Source of the DNA: Siminovitchia fordii DSM 16014 = CIP 108821
GTDB taxonomy: Bacteria > Bacillota > Bacilli > Bacillales > Bacillaceae_C
Direction: 5' to 3'
Assembly (NCBI RefSeq): GCF_000374565.1
Contig: NZ_KB894693.1
Coordinates: forward strand, 23,842 to 87,841
Length of the DNA: 64,000 nt
Numbering within the stretch: position 1 is the stretch's first letter; each line of letters opens with the position of its first letter. Made by a program: the position numbers and the translations under genes. Shown piece by piece: positions 31,482-42,167 of this stretch. The notes under the pieces were generated by a model that made no database searches, had not been told where the DNA came from, and saw only the letters and a list, made by a program, of their open reading frames with translations.

Positions 31482-31580
31482 TTTAAATTTAAATGTTTTT
31501 TACATGATCCTTTTCAACATTGTTTGCCCATTTTTTTACAGGGTAAGTATCATGGAGAAATAACTTACCTGGAGGTTTTT

Positions 31581-32765
31581 ATGGAAGTAAAAACGGTCGG
31601 TATTGTTTCTTCACCAGAACTCCCATATACGATTGCCAACATCATAAAAAAGAAATTTAAGCACGACCTTTCCAATTATATTGCAGAGGGCAAGTTTGAA
31701 TGGCAGGTAGAAGTTGAACTTGATCTGCTCACTGGGGCAACTGAAAAGGTTGCGGAAGTTTTAGAAGCTGCTGAACATCTGAAAAAAAGGAACGGCTGGG
31801 ACTTTGCCATATCCCTGACAGATCTGCCGATATATAACGGAAAAAGCATCGTACTTGCCGATGCGAATATTACTGCATGCACAGCTCAAATATCATTGCC
31901 TGCTTTCGGTTGGAGACCGACGCCAAACCGGGTTGAAATCATCATGCTTCATATGATAAAGGAATTATATTTCAGGCAAACGGAAGAGTATGAAAGAAAT
32001 GATTTGGAACAAAAAGGAATAGGGCCGCGTGATCACAAAAAACAGAAAAGTTTTTTTAATAAATTGGAGAAGCCTTTCCGATTCTCCGCTGTTCGAAGAA
32101 TAGAATCGTCAAATAAGTCGGGTGAAACAACAGTCCGTTTTATCATCGTGCCAAAACTAAATGGATTGGCAAGGATTTTATTTGGGATGACCATTGCCAA
32201 TCGTCCGTGGACCATATTGCCTTCCTTTAAAAATGTTGTAGCCATCGCTTTTGCCACCGGAGCATATGGCCTTATATTCCCGACACTTTGGAAGCTCAGC
32301 ATTTCTTATGAAATCTATCGGTTCATCGGTCTCACGGCAACTGCTGTTCTCGGGATGGTTATTTGGATTATATTTGCCCATGACTTATGGGAGAAAAAAA
32401 GCAATGAAAATAAAAATCAGCTCAGGTGGATGTATAACTCAACGACAGTCCTTACATTAGGTACGTCGGTCGTTATATATTATATTGTGTTATTTTTACT
32501 CTTTCTTATCGCAGTCTCTGTCTTTGTTCCTCCGGACCTTTACCAAGCTGAGGCTGATAAAGCTGTAGGACCGCTGAATTATTTAAAACTCGCTTGGCTC
32601 GTCACCTCTGTTGCCACATTTGCTGGTGCAATCGGAGCAGGACTTGAAAATCCTGAAAGAGTCCGAAGAAGCACGTACAGTTATAGACAGTACAGCCGAT
32701 ATGAGGAGATAAAGGAAAAAGAAAAAAGCGGGAGGATGAAAAATAAAGGAAAAGACGATTCGTAA
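31581..32765 (+). CDS. Uncharacterised membrane protein with conserved soluble N-domain
   Basis: A 394-residue protein I cannot assign. Residues ~1-200 are soluble (TVGIVSSPELPYTIANIIKKKF), with the motif WDFAISLTDLPIYNGKSIVLADANIT near residues 72-97. Four membrane helices follow (about 218-238, 246-270, 297-325, 341-360), then an Arg/Tyr-rich tail. The S-L-T-D-L-P block recalls uncharacterised membrane proteins also seen in actinobacteria. ATG at 31581 has TGGAGG seven bases upstream. It is a single gene, divergent from sigY. Confidence 0.7.
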   Translation: MEVKTVGIVSSPELPYTIANIIKKKFKHDLSNYIAEGKFEWQVEVELDLLTGATEKVAEVLEAAEHLKKRNGWDFAISLTDLPIYNGKSIVLADANITACTAQISLPAFGWRPTPNRVEIIMLHMIKELYFRQTEEYERNDLEQKGIGPRDHKKQKSFFNKLEKPFRFSAVRRIESSNKSGETTVRFIIVPKLNGLARILFGMTIANRPWTILPSFKNVVAIAFATGAYGLIFPTLWKLSISYEIYRFIGLTATAVLGMVIWIIFAHDLWEKKSNENKNQLRWMYNSTTVLTLGTSVVIYYIVLFLLFLIAVSVFVPPDLYQAEADKAVGPLNYLKLAWLVTSVATFAGAIGAGLENPERVRRSTYSYRQYSRYEEIKEKEKSGRMKNKGKDDS

Positions 32766-32902
32766 TGAAGCTATAAAACTTTTAAAATAGTGTACGTTTA
32801 AGAAACGATGTTTAGAGAACGGCAGCATAAACAAAGAATTAAGTTATATTATCAAGTAGAATAAAAGGCATGCCGTGTTCCCACGGCATGTTTAATGGTT
32901 AC

Positions 32903-34198
32903 TTAATAAATTAAAATGAGCCATATATACAGACCGGCCAATGTAATCAGAAGCGTCGGAACAGTTAAGATGATACCAACTTTAAAGTAATACCCCCAAG
33001 AAATATGTACTCCCTTCCCCTTCAACACATGCAGCCATAACAATGTGGCCAATGAGCCGATCGGGGTGATTTTTGGCCCCAGATCTGTCCCGATGACGTT
33101 TGCGTAAATGAGCGCCTCTCTCACAATTCCATTTGTATTTGTCTCATCTATTGCCAGCGCATCAATCATGACAGTAGGTAAATTGTTCATGATGGAAGAT
33201 AAAATGGCCGCTATAAAGCCAGTTCCTACCGTAGCTGAAAATAACCCTTGATCCGCTGTAACCTGTATCATTTTCGCCAATAGATTGGTCAATCCTACAT
33301 TTTTTAGACCGTAAACGACTACATACATTCCGATTGAAAAAAACACAATGGCCCATGGTGCTCCTTTGAGGACAGCTTTCGTCTGAATCACTGGACTACC
33401 TTTGGCAATGATTAAAAACAGGATAGCCACCGCCCCCGCGATGAAAGAAACAGGAATATGAGTCATTTCGCTGCCAAAATAGCCAATGAGTAATATGGCC
33501 AGTACTCCCCATGAAATGCGAAACAGCCGAACATCCCGGATCGCTTCCGAAGGCCTTTTTAGCCGATTCATATTATACACAGATGGAATGTTTTTCCGAA
33601 AATATATGTACAGTACCAGAATACTGGCTGCCAGGCTACATATATTGGGCACAACCATGCGAGTGGCGTATTCGGCAAAACCGATACCGAAAAAATCGGC
33701 TGAAATAATATTCGTAAGATTGCTTATGATAAAAGGAAGCGAAGTAGTATCGGCTATGAAGCCCGAAGCCATAATAAATGGAAGAATCATTTTATCCTGA
33801 AAGTCCAAGGCTCTGACCATCGCAAGGACGATCGGCGTTAAAATTAAAGCTGCACCGTCATTGGCAAACAATGCAGATACTATTGCCCCCAAAAGGGCGA
33901 CAAGGACAAACATTTTCACTCCGTTTCCCTGGGCGAACCGGGCCATATGCAGAGCAGCCCACTCAAAAAATCCAAGCTCATCCAAAATCAGGCTGATAAT
34001 GATCAGAGCAACGAACGTAAGTGTGGCATTCCAAACAATGCCGGTTACATCTGCAACGTCACGCAGCGAGACAACTCCGGCAAGAAGTGCCAGGATTGCC
34101 CCCATACAGGCTGACCAGCCGATGGACAGCCCTTTTGGCTGCCAGATGACAAATATTAACGTGATAATAAAAATGGATACAGCTAAAAACACAGACAT
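32903..34198 (-). CDS. ArsB-type arsenite/anion permease
   Basis: A 431-residue permease of the ArsB/NhaD superfamily with about 11 membrane helices; [39 protein letters not shown] and [15 protein letters not shown] are the repeated half-site motifs typical of ArsB. No arsR, arsC or arsA lies nearby, so a true arsenite role is unproven; related B. subtilis YdfA is similarly orphan. The ATG at 34198 (GGAG 12 bases upstream) is preferred over that at 34216, which is almost on top of a TATAAT box. Confidence 0.82.
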   Translation of the reverse strand: MSVFLAVSIFIITLIFVIWQPKGLSIGWSACMGAILALLAGVVSLRDVADVTGIVWNATLTFVALIIISLILDELGFFEWAALHMARFAQGNGVKMFVLVALLGAIVSALFANDGAALILTPIVLAMVRALDFQDKMILPFIMASGFIADTTSLPFIISNLTNIISADFFGIGFAEYATRMVVPNICSLAASILVLYIYFRKNIPSVYNMNRLKRPSEAIRDVRLFRISWGVLAILLIGYFGSEMTHIPVSFIAGAVAILFLIIAKGSPVIQTKAVLKGAPWAIVFFSIGMYVVVYGLKNVGLTNLLAKMIQVTADQGLFSATVGTGFIAAILSSIMNNLPTVMIDALAIDETNTNGIVREALIYANVIGTDLGPKITPIGSLATLLWLHVLKGKGVHISWGYYFKVGIILTVPTLLITLAGLYIWLILIY

Positions 34199-34280
34199 TG
34201 ACGGGCCACGCTCCATTCAAAAGATGCTTTTATTATAGCGTTTCTCAAGAAAAAGTTGTAATAATCAGAGAGTTCCCAGC

Positions 34281-34317
34281 AAAAAGCTGATTTTCCGAAT
34301 CAGAAAATCAGCTTTTT
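34281..34317 (-). terminator. Terminator of the UspA gene
   Basis: Perfect 15-bp stem AAAAAGCTGATTTTC / GAAAATCAGCTTTTT with loop CGAATCA. Confidence 0.92.
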
Positions 34318-34326
34318 CAACCTTCT

Positions 34327-34746
34327 CTATTTTACTATCAGAACCGGACTTTCAACCCTTTTAGCCACTTTATGACTTACGCTGCCAAGGACCATTTCCT
34401 GAAGAGCATTCAAGCCCCTGCTTCCTACTATCACCATATCACATGTACTTTTATTGGCGTATTCCACAATAGCAGGCCCCGGATCACCATGGAGCATCGT
34501 TAATTTATAAGGGATGTCTTCCTTGACAAATACATCCTCAACCGGGACCAATTGTTTACGGCGATCCGCTTCCAGCACTGCGCCGTCCCGGCTTTGTAAA
34601 ACCTCGCTTTTGGATTTGGAATAGTCCACAACATAAATAATTTCAACTACGGTGCCCTCAGCCAATCTTGCAAGTTTTGCCGCCTCTTTCGCCGCACGGA
34701 TTGAGTTTTCCGATCCGTCGGCTGCTACTAATAATCTTTTATACAT
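34327..34746 (-). CDS. Universal stress protein, UspA family
   Basis: A 139-residue single-domain UspA protein. It has the N-terminal LLVAADGSENS strand-loop and the ATP-binding G-x2-G-x9-G-S pattern as VGSRGLNALQEMVLGSVSHKVA near residues 108-128. It lies directly after a SulP transporter, 33 bases apart on the same strand, and the two may be cotranscribed; such pairing is common. Confidence 0.93.
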   Translation of the reverse strand: MYKRLLVAADGSENSIRAAKEAAKLARLAEGTVVEIIYVVDYSKSKSEVLQSRDGAVLEADRRKQLVPVEDVFVKEDIPYKLTMLHGDPGPAIVEYANKSTCDMVIVGSRGLNALQEMVLGSVSHKVAKRVESPVLIVK

Positions 34747-34778
34747 TTCTGTATCCCTGCCTTCTCTTAAAGAAATTC

Positions 34779-36230
34779 CTATATTTCGGCTTTACCATGC
34801 ACAGCCAACCGATTATATAGTTTGGAACTGGACTGATTCAGCCCCAACAGACTGACAGTTATTCCATTTTCTTTCAATTTTAATATGATTTTGTCTATGG
34901 CCGCAACTCCTGAATCATCCCATACATGTGATCTGCTGAAGTCAATGTCCACTTCTTTTACTCCTTCGGGAACTTCGAAAGCTGAAGTCAGGTCATCAAC
35001 AGAGGCAAAAAATATCTGCCCGCTCACATGATAAACACGCCTGCGGCCTTCTTCGAACATTTTCACTTTTACTTTAGAGATTTTGGAAACGAAGAAAATC
35101 GCACTTAAGATGACACCGGAAAAAACACCTTTTGAAAGATCGCCGGTTGCCACAACAACGGCTACTGTCACTACCATGACAATAGAATCCGTGATAGGCG
35201 CTTTTCTCAAGTATTTAAAAGAGCCCCAATCAAACGTTCCGATTGATACCATCATCATGACGCCGACCAATGCAGCCATTGGAATTTGAACAACAATGTC
35301 ACCAAGAACAAGGATGAGGAACATTAAAAACGCCCCTGCCACGAATGCTGACAGTCTTCCCCTTCCACCGGACTTCACATTAATGACAGACTGTCCGATC
35401 ATGGCGCATCCTGCCATCCCACCAAAAAAACCTGTTACAAAGTTTGCAATTCCTTGTCCTCTCATTTCCATATTCTTGTCGCTTGCAGTATTGGTCATAT
35501 CATCCAAAATAGATGCAGTCAGCAGCGATTCCAGCAAACCGACAACAGCAAGGGAAATAGAATACGGGAAAATAATTTTCAAAGTTTCAAAATTAAAAGG
35601 GACATCCGGAATTAAAAATGTAGGCAACGCCGCAGTTAAATGGCCCATGTCTCCAACCGTACGGACATCACTTTTTGTAGTGATGGCGATCACCGTGATT
35701 ATGATAATGGCTACCAACGGGGATGGAACGACTCTGGTTACCCTAGGAAACAGATAAATAATAGCGAGCGCTCCGGCAACCATTGCATACATAGGCCACT
35801 TGGCTCCTGTAAATTGCTCAAGCTGTGCCATAAAAATAAGTATAGCCAAGGCATTGACAAACCCAATCATTACGGGCCGGGGAACAAACTTCATAAACCT
35901 TGCCAATTTGCAAAGCCCAAAGAGGAATTGGATAATCCCTGTTAAAATGGTAGCTGCCAGCAGATATTTCAAACCATGGTCAGCGACCAAGGAGACAACC
36001 ACCAATGCCATTGCTCCTGTTGCTGCCGATATCATGGCAGGACGCCCTCCGGCAAAAGCGATAACAACTGCCATCGTAAAAGAAGCATATAATCCTACCA
36101 TCGGATCAACCCCCGCAATGATTGAAAAGGCTATAGCCTCCGGGATCAATGCAAGGGCAACTACAATACCGGATAGAATATCACCTCTTACATTGCCGAA
36201 CCATTGCTCTTTTAATGATAAAACCCTCAA
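34779..36230 (-). CDS. SulP family anion transporter with STAS domain
   Basis: A 483-residue SLC26/SulP transporter for sulfate, bicarbonate or another anion. About 11-12 membrane helices begin at [44 protein letters not shown] matches the SulP signature. The C-terminal STAS domain ([22 protein letters not shown]) follows from about residue 390. TTG at 36230 is taken because a rho-independent terminator (36247-36282) lies just upstream, so the longer frame starting at 36323 cannot be the translated start; its ribosome-binding site is weak. Confidence 0.86.
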   Translation of the reverse strand: MRVLSLKEQWFGNVRGDILSGIVVALALIPEAIAFSIIAGVDPMVGLYASFTMAVVIAFAGGRPAMISAATGAMALVVVSLVADHGLKYLLAATILTGIIQFLFGLCKLARFMKFVPRPVMIGFVNALAILIFMAQLEQFTGAKWPMYAMVAGALAIIYLFPRVTRVVPSPLVAIIIITVIAITTKSDVRTVGDMGHLTAALPTFLIPDVPFNFETLKIIFPYSISLAVVGLLESLLTASILDDMTNTASDKNMEMRGQGIANFVTGFFGGMAGCAMIGQSVINVKSGGRGRLSAFVAGAFLMFLILVLGDIVVQIPMAALVGVMMMVSIGTFDWGSFKYLRKAPITDSIVMVVTVAVVVATGDLSKGVFSGVILSAIFFVSKISKVKVKMFEEGRRRVYHVSGQIFFASVDDLTSAFEVPEGVKEVDIDFSRSHVWDDSGVAAIDKIILKLKENGITVSLLGLNQSSSKLYNRLAVHGKAEI

Positions 36231-36246
36231 TCTATCATCTCTCTTC

Positions 36247-36282
36247 AAAATAAAAAATTGACCATGAACTCTCATCATGGTC
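36247..36282 (-). terminator. Terminator of ytpQ-ytpR
   Basis: GACCATGA (36260-36267) / TCATGGTC (36275-36282) with loop ACTCTCA. Minus-strand T-rich tract of ~13 bases follows. Confidence 0.85.
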
Positions 36283-36343
36283 ACGACGAAAAACATATTA
36301 ACATATTCAACAATACTTGTCATTACCTTTACAACAAAAGGAT

Positions 36344-36961
36344 TTATGCCATCTTAAGAGGAAAAGCTTGTCCTTCTTCATATTTTTGACCTTCCAAAAC
36401 AAGAATCCCTTTTTTCTCAGGAGCATTCGGCAGCCCAAGCTCTTTTGCCGAACAGATCATTCCACTTGATGCTATACCTCTCAGTTCCGCATCCTTGATG
36501 ATCATTCCGCTTGGCATAACAGCTCCCACCTTCGCCACAACTACTTTTTGTCCGGCCTCCACATTAGGTGCCCCACAGACGATTTGGAGTTCCTCAGTAC
36601 CTACATCCACCTTGCATATGCTAAGCTTGTCTGCGTTCGGATGTTTTTCTTTTTCCTTAACATACCCTACAACAAACTTGGGTGACAGATCCGCTTTAAC
36701 CCGTTCAACAAACCCGTTTTTAGTGAGAGCCTCATTAATCTTTTCAACCAGCTTTTCACTCAGTTCAACCTGCCCTTTTGCGGCCACATCCACATAATTC
36801 GAAGCATTAAAAAGGTTGAAGCCTCCTGTAACATTTGATTTTTTATCAAATATCCTGACAGCGTCCCCTTTTCTTTCGAATGTACGATTCTTATCATCAA
36901 ATTCGTTCATTACAATAATTAACGTATCACCTACGCCACCACGATTGTAAAAAACATTCAT
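36344..36961 (-). CDS. ytpR: tRNA-binding domain protein YtpR
   Basis: A 205-residue protein: N-terminal DUF4479-type domain (about residues 1-85) and a C-terminal OB-fold tRNA-binding domain ([40 protein letters not shown]) as in the N-terminus of PheT. The family is conserved in Bacillus as YtpR; its physiological role is not settled. Six bases after ytpQ and ended by a terminator. Confidence 0.92.
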   Translation of the reverse strand: MNVFYNRGGVGDTLIIVMNEFDDKNRTFERKGDAVRIFDKKSNVTGGFNLFNASNYVDVAAKGQVELSEKLVEKINEALTKNGFVERVKADLSPKFVVGYVKEKEKHPNADKLSICKVDVGTEELQIVCGAPNVEAGQKVVVAKVGAVMPSGMIIKDAELRGIASSGMICSAKELGLPNAPEKKGILVLEGQKYEEGQAFPLKMA

Positions 36962-36966
36962 TCCCC

Positions 36967-37782
36967 TTACTCCTTCCCATCTTCCATTCGTTGGTTTTTC
37001 CCTAAAATAAAGACTGGTTCAAGCTTTCCTTCTTCATAAATAAAAGAAAGTGCAGTAATTGGTACGAGACCTTTTGTGAAAAAACTCATGGTCATTTGTG
37101 CCAATATATCATAACCGGTCTTGTTCCGGATATCCGCTATAATCAATACATCTTGATGCGGAACAGCTACAGCCATGTCTCCCTTGATCTGCCCGGCTTT
37201 GTCCTCCAGAAACTTTTCATTTAAAATACGGCTTGCATCGTACCCATCATTTGTATTTAAAAAATAAAAGTCATTGTCCGCAACCGTATCTTTTTTCATT
37301 GCAGTGGAAAGCGAGCGCACGTTAAACCGGGCGATTTCCCGGATTTCCTTCGGATCGAGTCCTTCCTTTTCAATGAGTTGTTCATCGATCAACCTGTATG
37401 TCTTTCCGAGATCAAGCGCATAAAAGATCCTTGTTTCGGCTGTATGTTCATCTGTCAAAAATTTATTTCCATTTTCAGATTCCACAGGAAATGAAGTGGA
37501 GCGGATCACAGGATAAATTTTTTTCTCACTTCCTGCAACTGTCTGCTCTTTACCCATGACATCCAATGCCTCTTCTACATAATAAACCACTTCATCAATA
37601 GCCTTTTCTTTATGTTCATGCCACTTGGCGACAATACCAGGCAACGCAATGTCGATTCCCTTACCTGTTCTTTCATTCTCAATACGGAGACTTTCCTTTT
37701 CACGGTCATATGTAAAAGTTCGGCCTTCTTTTTGAAGCCGACTTTCCAGCTCTTTGCTCATTTTCCGTTCATTCATTTTCAT
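36967..37782 (-). CDS. ytpQ: DUF1444 family protein YtpQ
   Basis: A 271-residue soluble protein recognised as DUF1444/YtpQ by sequence ([41 protein letters not shown]) and its place before ytpR. No catalytic motif is visible. AAGGAGG precedes ATG. Function unknown. Confidence 0.9.
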   Translation of the reverse strand: MKMNERKMSKELESRLQKEGRTFTYDREKESLRIENERTGKGIDIALPGIVAKWHEHKEKAIDEVVYYVEEALDVMGKEQTVAGSEKKIYPVIRSTSFPVESENGNKFLTDEHTAETRIFYALDLGKTYRLIDEQLIEKEGLDPKEIREIARFNVRSLSTAMKKDTVADNDFYFLNTNDGYDASRILNEKFLEDKAGQIKGDMAVAVPHQDVLIIADIRNKTGYDILAQMTMSFFTKGLVPITALSFIYEEGKLEPVFILGKNQRMEDGKE

Positions 37783-37983
37783 GATTAACCCTCCTTGGCA
37801 ATATGGGCTACATTACATAATACACGAAAACTCCAATTGCCAAAAGAAAGAGGCATGTTCCGTATCCGCGAGATGCCTCTTACTATTTTAAGCTGTCTTC
37901 GTATTACACCAATTCTCAATAAAAATATACGCCTTCACAGTGTTACATAAATTAGTGTACGGCATTATTTCTACCATATCCGC

Positions 37984-38022
37984 CCAAAAAAAGAATGGAG
38001 ACGCATTTCTCCATTCTTTCAT
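37984..38022 (-). terminator. Terminator after ytpP
   Basis: AAAGAATGGAG (37990-38000) / CTCCATTCTTT (38009-38019) with T run on the minus strand. A second stem, AGAGGCAT...ATGCCTCT (about 37850-37880), lies further on. Confidence 0.85.
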
Positions 38023-38031
38023 CTTTTCATA

Positions 38032-38349
38032 TTAATTAGACAGACCATTGATAAAGTCCTCAATCTCTTCCAATGTCTTACGGTCTTTACTCACGAATCG
38101 TCCTGCCTCTTCACCTTCATGATAAGCGATAAAGCTTGGAATACCGAAAATATTTAACTCCTGGCATAGCTCCAGATATTTATCCCGGTCAACATATATG
38201 AAATTGTATTCGGGATAATCTGCTTCCAATCGTGGAAGGACAGGGTCAAGAAACCTGCAATCCGGGCACCAGTCCGCAGAAAACATAAAGATCGTCCGTT
38301 CTTCATTCTTCATTTGTTCAAACTGTTCTTTTGATTGTAATTTCTCCAT
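38032..38349 (-). CDS. ytpP: Thioredoxin-like protein YtpP
   Basis: A 105-residue thioredoxin-fold protein with active-site motif W-C-P-D-C (residues ~27-31), cis-proline region FGIPSFIAY, matching YtpP. The CPDC centre differs from the CGPC of thioredoxin. Its ATG is one base after the PfoR-like gene stop, so both are cotranscribed. Confidence 0.92.
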   Translation of the reverse strand: MEKLQSKEQFEQMKNEERTIFMFSADWCPDCRFLDPVLPRLEADYPEYNFIYVDRDKYLELCQELNIFGIPSFIAYHEGEEAGRFVSKDRKTLEEIEDFINGLSN

Positions 38350-38350
38350 A

Positions 38351-39367
38351 TCATTTACCTCCAGTATTGATGAGCATTTGGCCCGGCTTGATCCAGCCGC
38401 GCTTTCTCATATATTCCGATATGATTAAGCTTATCACAGCAGGCCCGATAAAATGGAGTACAATGACTTGGATCAGTACACTGGCCGAAAAACCCATCGT
38501 TGTAAAGGTCATGATTTGCCCCACAAATCCACTGGTTCCCATACCGGCGCCCGCTGCGTTACTGGACATTCTCCATACAGTTGCACCAAAAGGAGCCAGT
38601 ATCATTCCTGCAACAGTGGGAGGTATCAGTATGAGCGGGTAACGGATAATATTGGGGACTTGCAACATCGAAGTTCCAAGTCCTATGGCAAGCAAACCGC
38701 CGACTTTGTTTTCCCTGTAGCTTGCAACTGCAAAACCGATCATCTGCGCGCTGCAGCCGATGGTGGCAACACCTGCAGCAAGTCCATTCAAATCAAGCAT
38801 CATGGCAATAGCCGCACTTGAAATGGGGGCCGTCAGTGCAAGCCCCATCAATGTTGCCACGACAATTCCCATGACGATCGGGCGTTGATCGGTCGCCCAC
38901 ATGATCCAGCTTCCAAATACTGTCATGAATTTCGATATGGGCGCGCCAACAAACTTTGCCACGGCAAAACCTATACAAATGGTCACAAATGGTGTCACAA
39001 TAATATCGACTTTCGTTTCTTTGCTGACCATTTTTCCTATTTCAGTAGAAACCAAAGCAGCCACATAACTTCCGGCAGGACCGCCAAAAGCTGCTCCCGC
39101 CGCCCCTGTTGCCACGGCTGCAAAGATAACGAGAGGAGGCGCGCCAAGCCCAAAAGCAATCGCTGCACCTATTGCCGGTCCCATCAGCCCCATTGCCATT
39201 TCGCCCATCTCTACAAAGAATGGCCAATTTAGCTGCTGTCCCGCTGTTTTTATGATCAACCCAATAATCAATGATGAAAATAATCCAAGTGCCATATAAC
39301 TTAAAGCATCTATAAAATATGCTTTGGCAGTAAATTGAACCCCTTTGCGCTCTAAAAACTTTTTCAT
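38351..39367 (-). CDS. PTS EIIC-like membrane protein (PfoR family)
   Basis: A 338-residue membrane protein with about ten helices, matching the PTS_EIIC_2/PfoR-type family (start GVQFTAKAYFIDALSYMALGLFSSLIIGLIIKTAG, Ala/Gly-rich helices throughout). No EIIA or EIIB is nearby. Its sugar, if any, is unknown; the name PfoR comes from a clostridial toxin-regulation locus. It is coupled to ytpP. Confidence 0.82.
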   Translation of the reverse strand: MKKFLERKGVQFTAKAYFIDALSYMALGLFSSLIIGLIIKTAGQQLNWPFFVEMGEMAMGLMGPAIGAAIAFGLGAPPLVIFAAVATGAAGAAFGGPAGSYVAALVSTEIGKMVSKETKVDIIVTPFVTICIGFAVAKFVGAPISKFMTVFGSWIMWATDQRPIVMGIVVATLMGLALTAPISSAAIAMMLDLNGLAAGVATIGCSAQMIGFAVASYRENKVGGLLAIGLGTSMLQVPNIIRYPLILIPPTVAGMILAPFGATVWRMSSNAAGAGMGTSGFVGQIMTFTTMGFSASVLIQVIVLHFIGPAVISLIISEYMRKRGWIKPGQMLINTGGK

Positions 39368-39516
39368 TCCATATCCCCCAATATATTTTCCATATCCTTA
39401 ACTAGTGTAAAGACAACTGTATGTTTTGTCTATCTCTTTTTTATATATTGGGTGATACAAAGTTAAAAAATACAGGCAAAAAGGAATTACCCATTGATAT
39501 GGATAGGAAAGGAAGC

Positions 39517-40527
39517 TTATTCAGCGATATTGATGAACAATTCTTCTATATCAGGTACTTCTTTTATATATTCGGTATCGGCCAGCCACTGAACCACCTC
39601 TTCCCATAAATCTTCCGATTGGCTTCCGAACATCTCACCTTCCGCTTCCATACGCGGCAGCAGCTCAGCCAAACTTTCCTTTTCCACTTCCTCGTTTAAA
39701 GGGAAGTTTTCTTCGTCTTGGTTTTTAAGCAAAATATCAAGAGCCTGATCTGGTTTTTCCCTCATGAATTCATAGCCCTTTGTTGCTGCACGCCAGAAAG
39801 AGCGAATTTCATCTTGCTTAGTCTCCCACGTGTCGTCATTGGTGACAAAGAGCAACTCATAATAACTAGGAACTCCATAATCTACTGGATTAAAATGATT
39901 CGTTTCAATTCCTTCAGCAGCAAGGACCGGCACCTCGTGGTTGATAAAGGCTCCGCTCACTGCATCTACACGCTTCGTTGCAATTGCAGCGTTAAGTTCA
40001 AAGCCGATATCGGTCATTTTCACCTTGCCCATATCCCCGCCATCTGATTCCACAATCGTCTGGACAAGCGGTTCATTCACCGGTATTCCCGGCCAGCCCA
40101 CCGTTTTGCCTTCAAGATCTTTTGGCCGTTTAATCCCGCTGTCTTTCAGGAATATAATATGGTTCAACGGGTTTCTTACAATGGCTGCAACTGACTTTAC
40201 AGGAACACCTTCAGCTCTTGCAGCAATAACATCCGGCTGATAGCTAATGCCTAAATCTATGTCACCAGTCGCTGCCATATTGATCGGGTCAGTTGTATTT
40301 GCCGGAAAACGGATATTGACTTTCAAGCCTTCTTCTTCAAAATAACCTTTTTCCACAGCAGTATATAAATAACTATGTACAGCATTTGGATACCAGTCGA
40401 GCATAATATCAAACTCTTGAAGCTCTTGATTCGATTCATTTGCTACGACTTCCTCCTTGTTTTCTCCACAAGCTGCGAGAAACAAAGATAAAAGTATGAC
40501 TGTGGTCACTATCAGCTTTTTCTTCAA
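39517..40527 (-). CDS. thiY: Thiamin-precursor ABC substrate-binding lipoprotein ThiY
   Basis: A 336-residue NMT1/THI5-type binding protein. Lipobox LAAC follows a signal peptide. DIMLDWYPNAVHSYLYTAVEKGYFEEEGLKVNI is the family start. It should bind a pyrimidine thiamin precursor such as formylaminopyrimidine, as ThiY of B. halodurans does. TTG at 40527 is chosen: GGAG lies nine bases upstream and the TTGA overlaps the thiX stop; the ATG at 40542 has no site. Third gene of the riboswitch-controlled operon. Confidence 0.88.
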   Translation of the reverse strand: MKKKLIVTTVILLSLFLAACGENKEEVVANESNQELQEFDIMLDWYPNAVHSYLYTAVEKGYFEEEGLKVNIRFPANTTDPINMAATGDIDLGISYQPDVIAARAEGVPVKSVAAIVRNPLNHIIFLKDSGIKRPKDLEGKTVGWPGIPVNEPLVQTIVESDGGDMGKVKMTDIGFELNAAIATKRVDAVSGAFINHEVPVLAAEGIETNHFNPVDYGVPSYYELLFVTNDDTWETKQDEIRSFWRAATKGYEFMREKPDQALDILLKNQDEENFPLNEEVEKESLAELLPRMEAEGEMFGSQSEDLWEEVVQWLADTEYIKEVPDIEELFINIAE

Positions 40528-41276
40528 TTTACATTTCTCCATTTCATCATTATTTTTTCCAGAATTCGTACAAGTAAAAATAGAGCAATACCTAATAATG
40601 ACAGAAGGACAATAGGTGCAAAAACACCGGCTCCGTCAAACTGCGTCATCATTCTCCGGCTGAAATATCCAAGACCCGAATCGGCCCCAAGCCACTCTCC
40701 AATCGCCGCGCCAATCACACTTAAAGTGACGGCCACTTTTAATCCCGAAAAAAAGTGCGGCAATGCGGACGGCAACTCAACCTTTAGAAAAATTTGCCGT
40801 TTAGATGCCCCCATTGTCTGCAGCATTTCCTTTAAGTGAGGATCAGCAGATCTCAGTCCGTCAAACGTATTGACGGTAACCGGAAAAAATGTGATCAATA
40901 CAGTAACAACCACTTTACTCCAGATGGAATATCCGAACCATAGGACAAATATCGGTGCAAGCGCAATTACCGGTATCGTTTGCGAAGCAATGACAAGCGG
41001 AAAGAATGCCTTCCTTACAATCCCACTTTCATGCATCCATATAGAAAGGCCGGCTCCGAATACGAGCGACAAAAAAAGGCCCATTAAAATTACGGCTAAT
41101 GTCGCCGGCAAGTGGTTAATAAATAATATATCTCTCAATTCCCATAATCTCACCAATATATCTACAGGTGATGGCAAAATAAATGGTTTCCCATACAAAC
41201 GGGCTCCTGTTTCCCATACAATCAATAAAAAAAACACCAATCCAATCGACAATCCATATCTTCTTAAAAAGTTCAT
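40524..41276 (-). CDS. thiX: ABC permease ThiX
   Basis: A 250-residue ABC permease (BPD_transp_1 type, about six helices) with the cytoplasmic coupling motif EWLGADSGLGYF near residue 190. Start overlaps the thiZ stop (ATGA). Expected to import a thiamin pyrimidine precursor with ThiZ and ThiY. Confidence 0.88.
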   Translation of the reverse strand: MNFLRRYGLSIGLVFFLLIVWETGARLYGKPFILPSPVDILVRLWELRDILFINHLPATLAVILMGLFLSLVFGAGLSIWMHESGIVRKAFFPLVIASQTIPVIALAPIFVLWFGYSIWSKVVVTVLITFFPVTVNTFDGLRSADPHLKEMLQTMGASKRQIFLKVELPSALPHFFSGLKVAVTLSVIGAAIGEWLGADSGLGYFSRRMMTQFDGAGVFAPIVLLSLLGIALFLLVRILEKIMMKWRNVN

Positions 41277-42043
41277 ATTGTCACCATTTTCTTCAAATCC
41301 ATCAGAAGCTTCTCTTTTAACATGGTAAATGCAGGATTTTTCAAATCCGAAACAGTCCGAGGACGGCCAAGTGGGACCGTAATTTCACCCAGTCGTTCAA
41401 CAGGGGTTTCGCTGAAAATAAGGATACGGTCCGACAGAAACAGCGCTTCTTCTACATCATGTGTAATAAAAAGGATCGTTTTTTCCATTTCTGTCCACTG
41501 TTCAAGCAGCCATTCCTGCATAACCATTTTCGTAACCGCATCCAATGCGCTGAACGGTTCATCCAGCAGCAACAATTCCGATCCGCTTAAAAGTGCCCTT
41601 AAAAAAGACACCCGCTGGCGCATGCCTCCTGAAAGCTCATGTGGGAAATTTTCTTCAAAGCCTTTTAATCCAAACCTTTCCAGTTGTTCCATTACGTCTT
41701 TTTGGGCTTCCTTCCCATATAGCCCTTTTAGTTTCAGCGGCAATGCTGCATTATCCAATACAGTGAGCCACGGAAGCAATCCATCTTTTTGGGCCATGTA
41801 GCCAATATGTCCAAGCCGGTTCTTCATTGCCTCCCCATTCATGAAAATTTTGCCTTCATCCTGCGTTTCCAGGCCCGAAATGAGGCGGAACAATGTACTC
41901 TTTCCAGATCCGCTCGGACCAATCACACTGACAAATTCACCGGCCTTGATCGTAAAGCTCAATTGTTTTAATATCTGTGCATTTTTTCCGTCACTTCTTT
42001 TGTATGAAAAAGTGACGTCTTCAAATACAAGACTGTCAGCCAT
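41273..42043 (-). CDS. thiZ: ABC ATPase ThiZ
   Basis: A 256-residue nitrate/taurine/thiamin-precursor-type ATPase. Walker A GPSGSGKST, signature LSGGMRQR, Walker B LLLLDEPFSALD. First gene after the TPP riboswitch. AAAGGAG precedes ATG. Confidence 0.9.
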   Translation of the reverse strand: MADSLVFEDVTFSYKRSDGKNAQILKQLSFTIKAGEFVSVIGPSGSGKSTLFRLISGLETQDEGKIFMNGEAMKNRLGHIGYMAQKDGLLPWLTVLDNAALPLKLKGLYGKEAQKDVMEQLERFGLKGFEENFPHELSGGMRQRVSFLRALLSGSELLLLDEPFSALDAVTKMVMQEWLLEQWTEMEKTILFITHDVEEALFLSDRILIFSETPVERLGEITVPLGRPRTVSDLKNPAFTMLKEKLLMDLKKMVTI

Positions 42044-42090
42044 CTTTCATCTCCTTTCCAGACGAGATACCAGGTTTGCCCTTAGTCTTC

Positions 42091-42126
42091 AATAAAAAAG
42101 AGCCACTTCTTCATAGAAGTGGCTCT
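42091..42126 (-). terminator. Riboswitch expression-platform terminator upstream of thiZ
   Basis: A perfect 12-bp stem (42099-42110 with 42115-42126), loop TCAT, followed by TTTTTTATT on the minus strand, between the TPP aptamer and thiZ. Confidence 0.93.
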
Positions 42127-42167
42127 ACATCATAGACATACGTATGCAATTTCATTCAATTGCAAAC

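Noticed and set aside
34199..34216. ArsB start at the first ATG (34216)
   Set aside because: A TATAAT box lies immediately upstream, leaving almost no leader, and no ribosome-binding site; ATG 34198 has GGAG.
36231..36323. Extended N-terminus of the SulP transporter
   Set aside because: It contains the terminator hairpin of the preceding operon, so it should not be translated from the SulP transcript.
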